DNA of 16,733 nt, taken from positions 5,846 through 22,578 of the forward strand of contig DMEZ01000035.1 in assembly GCA_003450735.1 (NCBI GenBank). The letters run 5' to 3'. The DNA comes from Elusimicrobiota bacterium (GTDB lineage Bacteria > Elusimicrobiota > Elusimicrobia > UBA1565). Of this stretch, positions 14,673 to 16,733 are shown in pieces. Under the pieces are notes generated by a model. The model was not told the origin of the DNA. It searched no databases and saw only the letters and a program-made list of their open reading frames with translations. The position numbers and the translations under genes are program-made. Positions within the stretch are counted from its first letter, which is position 1. The number at the start of each line of letters is the position of its first letter.

Positions 14673-16733
14673 ATGACCCCGATGGCCGGCCTCCTGCCCC
14701 CCCGGTGGGTCCCCCTCCACGAGCATCTGCGCTCCGAGCACGCGCCCAAGCGCCCGGAGGCGGGCTCGTTCTTCGGCAGCCGGCTCTTCAACCGCGACCT
14801 TTCCTGGCTGGCCTTCAACGAGAGGGTGCTCGAGGAGGCGGCCGCCGCTTCCGTGCCTCCGCTCGAGCGCCTTCGCTTCGCGGCCATCGTCAGCTCGAAC
14901 CTCGATGAGTTCTTCATGATCCGCGTCGCCGAGACCGCGAATGCCGCCCGCCGCTCCCCGGCCCGTCGCTCCCCCGACGGCATGCGGGCGCGCCAGGTGC
15001 TCGCGCAGATCCGCGAGCGCGTCCTGCGCCAGAAGACCCGGCAGGCCGAGGTGTTCAAGGAGATCGTCTCGGCGCTCTCCCGCGAGGGCATCCGCATCCT
15101 GACCGACTTCGTCAAGGATCGCTCCCTCGACCGGGTGATGCGCGCCCACCTGCCCGCCATAGAGCTGATCGTGCGCCGCTCCTCCGAGCCCCTCCCGCCC
15201 CTGCGCGGGGGCGGCATCTTCGTGTTCGTCCGCTTTCCGCGCGAGTACGCCGTCCTGCGGATCGTCGACCGCGAGGCCCGGCTCATCCGCCTGCCCCCGT
15301 CCGGGCACGCCCACCGCTTCGCTCTGGCCGAACGCTGGCTCAGCGACCGCGCCCAGGAGTTCTTCCCGGGGCGCGAGGTCATCGAAGCCTTTCCCTTCAA
15401 GGTGCTGCGCGACGCCGACCTGCGCTACCGCCCCGACGACGAGGACACCCTGGAGGAGCAGATCGTCTCGGCCGTGGCGCGGCGCGGCGGCGCCAAGATC
15501 GTGCGTCTGGAGGTGGACTCTCCCGAGTACTCCGAGGGCGCCCTGTTCCTGGCGACCGCGCTAGGGGTGGACTCGGCGGCCATCTACCGCTTCGACCTCC
15601 CCTTGGACCTCCGGACGCTGGCTTCCGTCTACGGCATGAAGGAGGGCGCACGCCTGCGCTATGCCCCCATACGCCCCCAGACCCCGGTCCCGCTCAGGCG
15701 CAGCAGCGATCTCTTCGACGTGATGCGCCGCCACGACCTGCTCTTGCACCACCCCTACGACGCCTTCGACCTGGTCGTGCGGTTCCTCGAGCGCTCCGCC
15801 CGCGACCCGAAGGTCACGCACGTCTTCCACACGATGTACCGCACCAGCCGCGTCTCGCCCATCATGGAGGCCCTGAAGGAGGCGGCCCGGCGCGGCAAGC
15901 AGGTGACGGCCTACATCGAGATCAAGGCCCGCTTCGACGAGATCAACAACGTCCGCTGGGCCGCGGAGCTGCGCAGGGCGGGCGTGAAGGTGGTCCGGCC
16001 GCTCGGGGGCTTCAAGGTCCACAGCAAGCTGACCCAGGTTTTGCGCCGCGAGGGCGCCTCGGAGGTCTCCTACCTGCATCTGGGCACGGGCAACTACCAC
16101 CCGGGCACCGCGCGGCAGTACACCGACCTGGGGCTTTTGACCTGCGACGAGAAGCTCGGGCGCGAGGTGCGGGCCTATTGCGAGGCGCTGGCGGGGAGGC
16201 GCAGCCTCCCCGTCTTCGAGGACCTGCTGGTGGCCCCCAAGAACCTCCACTCGGAGATCCTGCGCCTCATCCGGGAGGAGACCCGGTGCCAGCGCGAGGG
16301 CGGGCGCGGGCACGTCATCGCCAAGATGAACTCGCTCGTGGACCCGGACATCATCGATGCGCTCTACGAGGCCTCCGCCGCGGGGGTCAAGGTGGAGCTG
16401 ATGGTCCGGGGCATCTGCTGCCTGCGGCCGGGCATGCAGGGCCTCAGCGAGAACATCCGCGTCGTGAGCGTCGTGGACCGCTTCCTGGAGCACAGCCGCA
16501 TCTTCTACTTCCGCTCCGGGGGCAAGCGCAAGGTGTATCTGTCCAGCGCCGATTGGATGCCCCGGAACTTCTACAGCCGCTTCGAGACCGCCTTCCCGGT
16601 GAAGGACCCGGCGCTCAAGAAATACGTCCGCGAGGTCATCCTGGCCAAGGGGCTGGCAGACAACGTCAAGGGCTGGGCCTTGCGGCCGGACGGCACCTAC
16701 CTGCGCGCCCAGCGCCCGGCCGGGGCGCCGGAG
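14673..16733 (+). CDS. ppk1: Polyphosphate kinase 1 (3' partial)
   Basis: The enzyme reversibly builds inorganic polyphosphate from ATP. The frame is open from ATG 14673 to the right edge (687 residues visible). PPK1 signatures appear in order: FNRDLSWLAFNERVLEE (39-55), SNLDEFFMIRVA, DVMRRHDLLLHHPYDAF, KARFDEINN, LGTGNYHP, and DRFLEHSRIF near the end. The two histidines equivalent to E. coli H435 and H592 are H450 (FKVHSK) and H607 (LEHSR), both at a constant +15 offset, so the protein should be active. The visible end (DNVKGWALRPDGTYLR) is close to the family's usual C-terminus, so only a short piece is missing. There is no ribosome site at either ATG (14673 or 14682). It is divergent, 68 bp apart, from the CYTH gene. 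Confidence 0.96.
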   Translation, partial: MTPMAGLLPPRWVPLHEHLRSEHAPKRPEAGSFFGSRLFNRDLSWLAFNERVLEEAAAASVPPLERLRFAAIVSSNLDEFFMIRVAETANAARRSPARRSPDGMRARQVLAQIRERVLRQKTRQAEVFKEIVSALSREGIRILTDFVKDRSLDRVMRAHLPAIELIVRRSSEPLPPLRGGGIFVFVRFPREYAVLRIVDREARLIRLPPSGHAHRFALAERWLSDRAQEFFPGREVIEAFPFKVLRDADLRYRPDDEDTLEEQIVSAVARRGGAKIVRLEVDSPEYSEGALFLATALGVDSAAIYRFDLPLDLRTLASVYGMKEGARLRYAPIRPQTPVPLRRSSDLFDVMRRHDLLLHHPYDAFDLVVRFLERSARDPKVTHVFHTMYRTSRVSPIMEALKEAARRGKQVTAYIEIKARFDEINNVRWAAELRRAGVKVVRPLGGFKVHSKLTQVLRREGASEVSYLHLGTGNYHPGTARQYTDLGLLTCDEKLGREVRAYCEALAGRRSLPVFEDLLVAPKNLHSEILRLIREETRCQREGGRGHVIAKMNSLVDPDIIDALYEASAAGVKVELMVRGICCLRPGMQGLSENIRVVSVVDRFLEHSRIFYFRSGGKRKVYLSSADWMPRNFYSRFETAFPVKDPALKKYVREVILAKGLADNVKGWALRPDGTYLRAQRPAGAPE

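Noticed and set aside
15561..16493. A 310-codon minus-strand open frame near the right edge
   Set aside because: It lies opposite polyphosphate kinase, whose catalytic histidines and signatures are all in the plus-strand frame.

Overview
The window is GC-rich DNA from a diderm (Gram-negative-type) bacterium. It encodes an outer-membrane TolC-type protein, an RND pump and a β-barrel remnant, and most genes have a strong G/C bias at codon third positions. The phylum cannot be fixed from sequence alone. An uncultured high-GC lineage such as Elusimicrobiota or a deltaproteobacterium-like group is possible, but this is a guess. Genes are tightly packed with several 4-nt stop/start overlaps. No tRNA, rRNA, CRISPR array or insertion sequence was seen.

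Region 1 (1-3635). The 3' part of a class III nucleotide cyclase fused to an RDD membrane domain is followed by a convergent remnant of an outer-membrane β-barrel gene (1140-1439). That remnant lies directly behind a 731-aa membrane hybrid sensor kinase (MASE-like membrane part, PAS, HisKA, HATPase, REC).

Region 2 (3636-6067). The 245-bp gap upstream of the kinase is unusual. It holds nested inverted repeats that would fold as a three-way-junction RNA, then a perfect 11-bp hairpin with a T tract, then a good ribosome site and a GspE/PilB-type secretion/pilus ATPase with a C-terminal receiver domain. The divergent hybrid kinase and receiver-tagged ATPase look like one signalling module acting on a traffic ATPase. 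The module has no other type II secretion or pilus genes beside it.

Region 3 (6128-8731, minus strand). A hemerythrin-like protein, a radical SAM/SPASM protein of the TIGR04053-like type and an adenosine-deaminase-family enzyme have overlapping ends and form a clear operon.

Region 4 (8813-13814, plus strand). A TolC-family outer-membrane factor overlaps an RND permease by 4 nt. The permease overlaps a RibD-C/dihydrofolate-reductase-like gene by 34 nt. No periplasmic adaptor gene is present in this operon.

Region 5 (13819-16733). A CYTH/triphosphate-tunnel protein is divergent from polyphosphate kinase 1, which runs off the right edge with both catalytic histidines present. The pairing suggests a polyphosphate-related locus.
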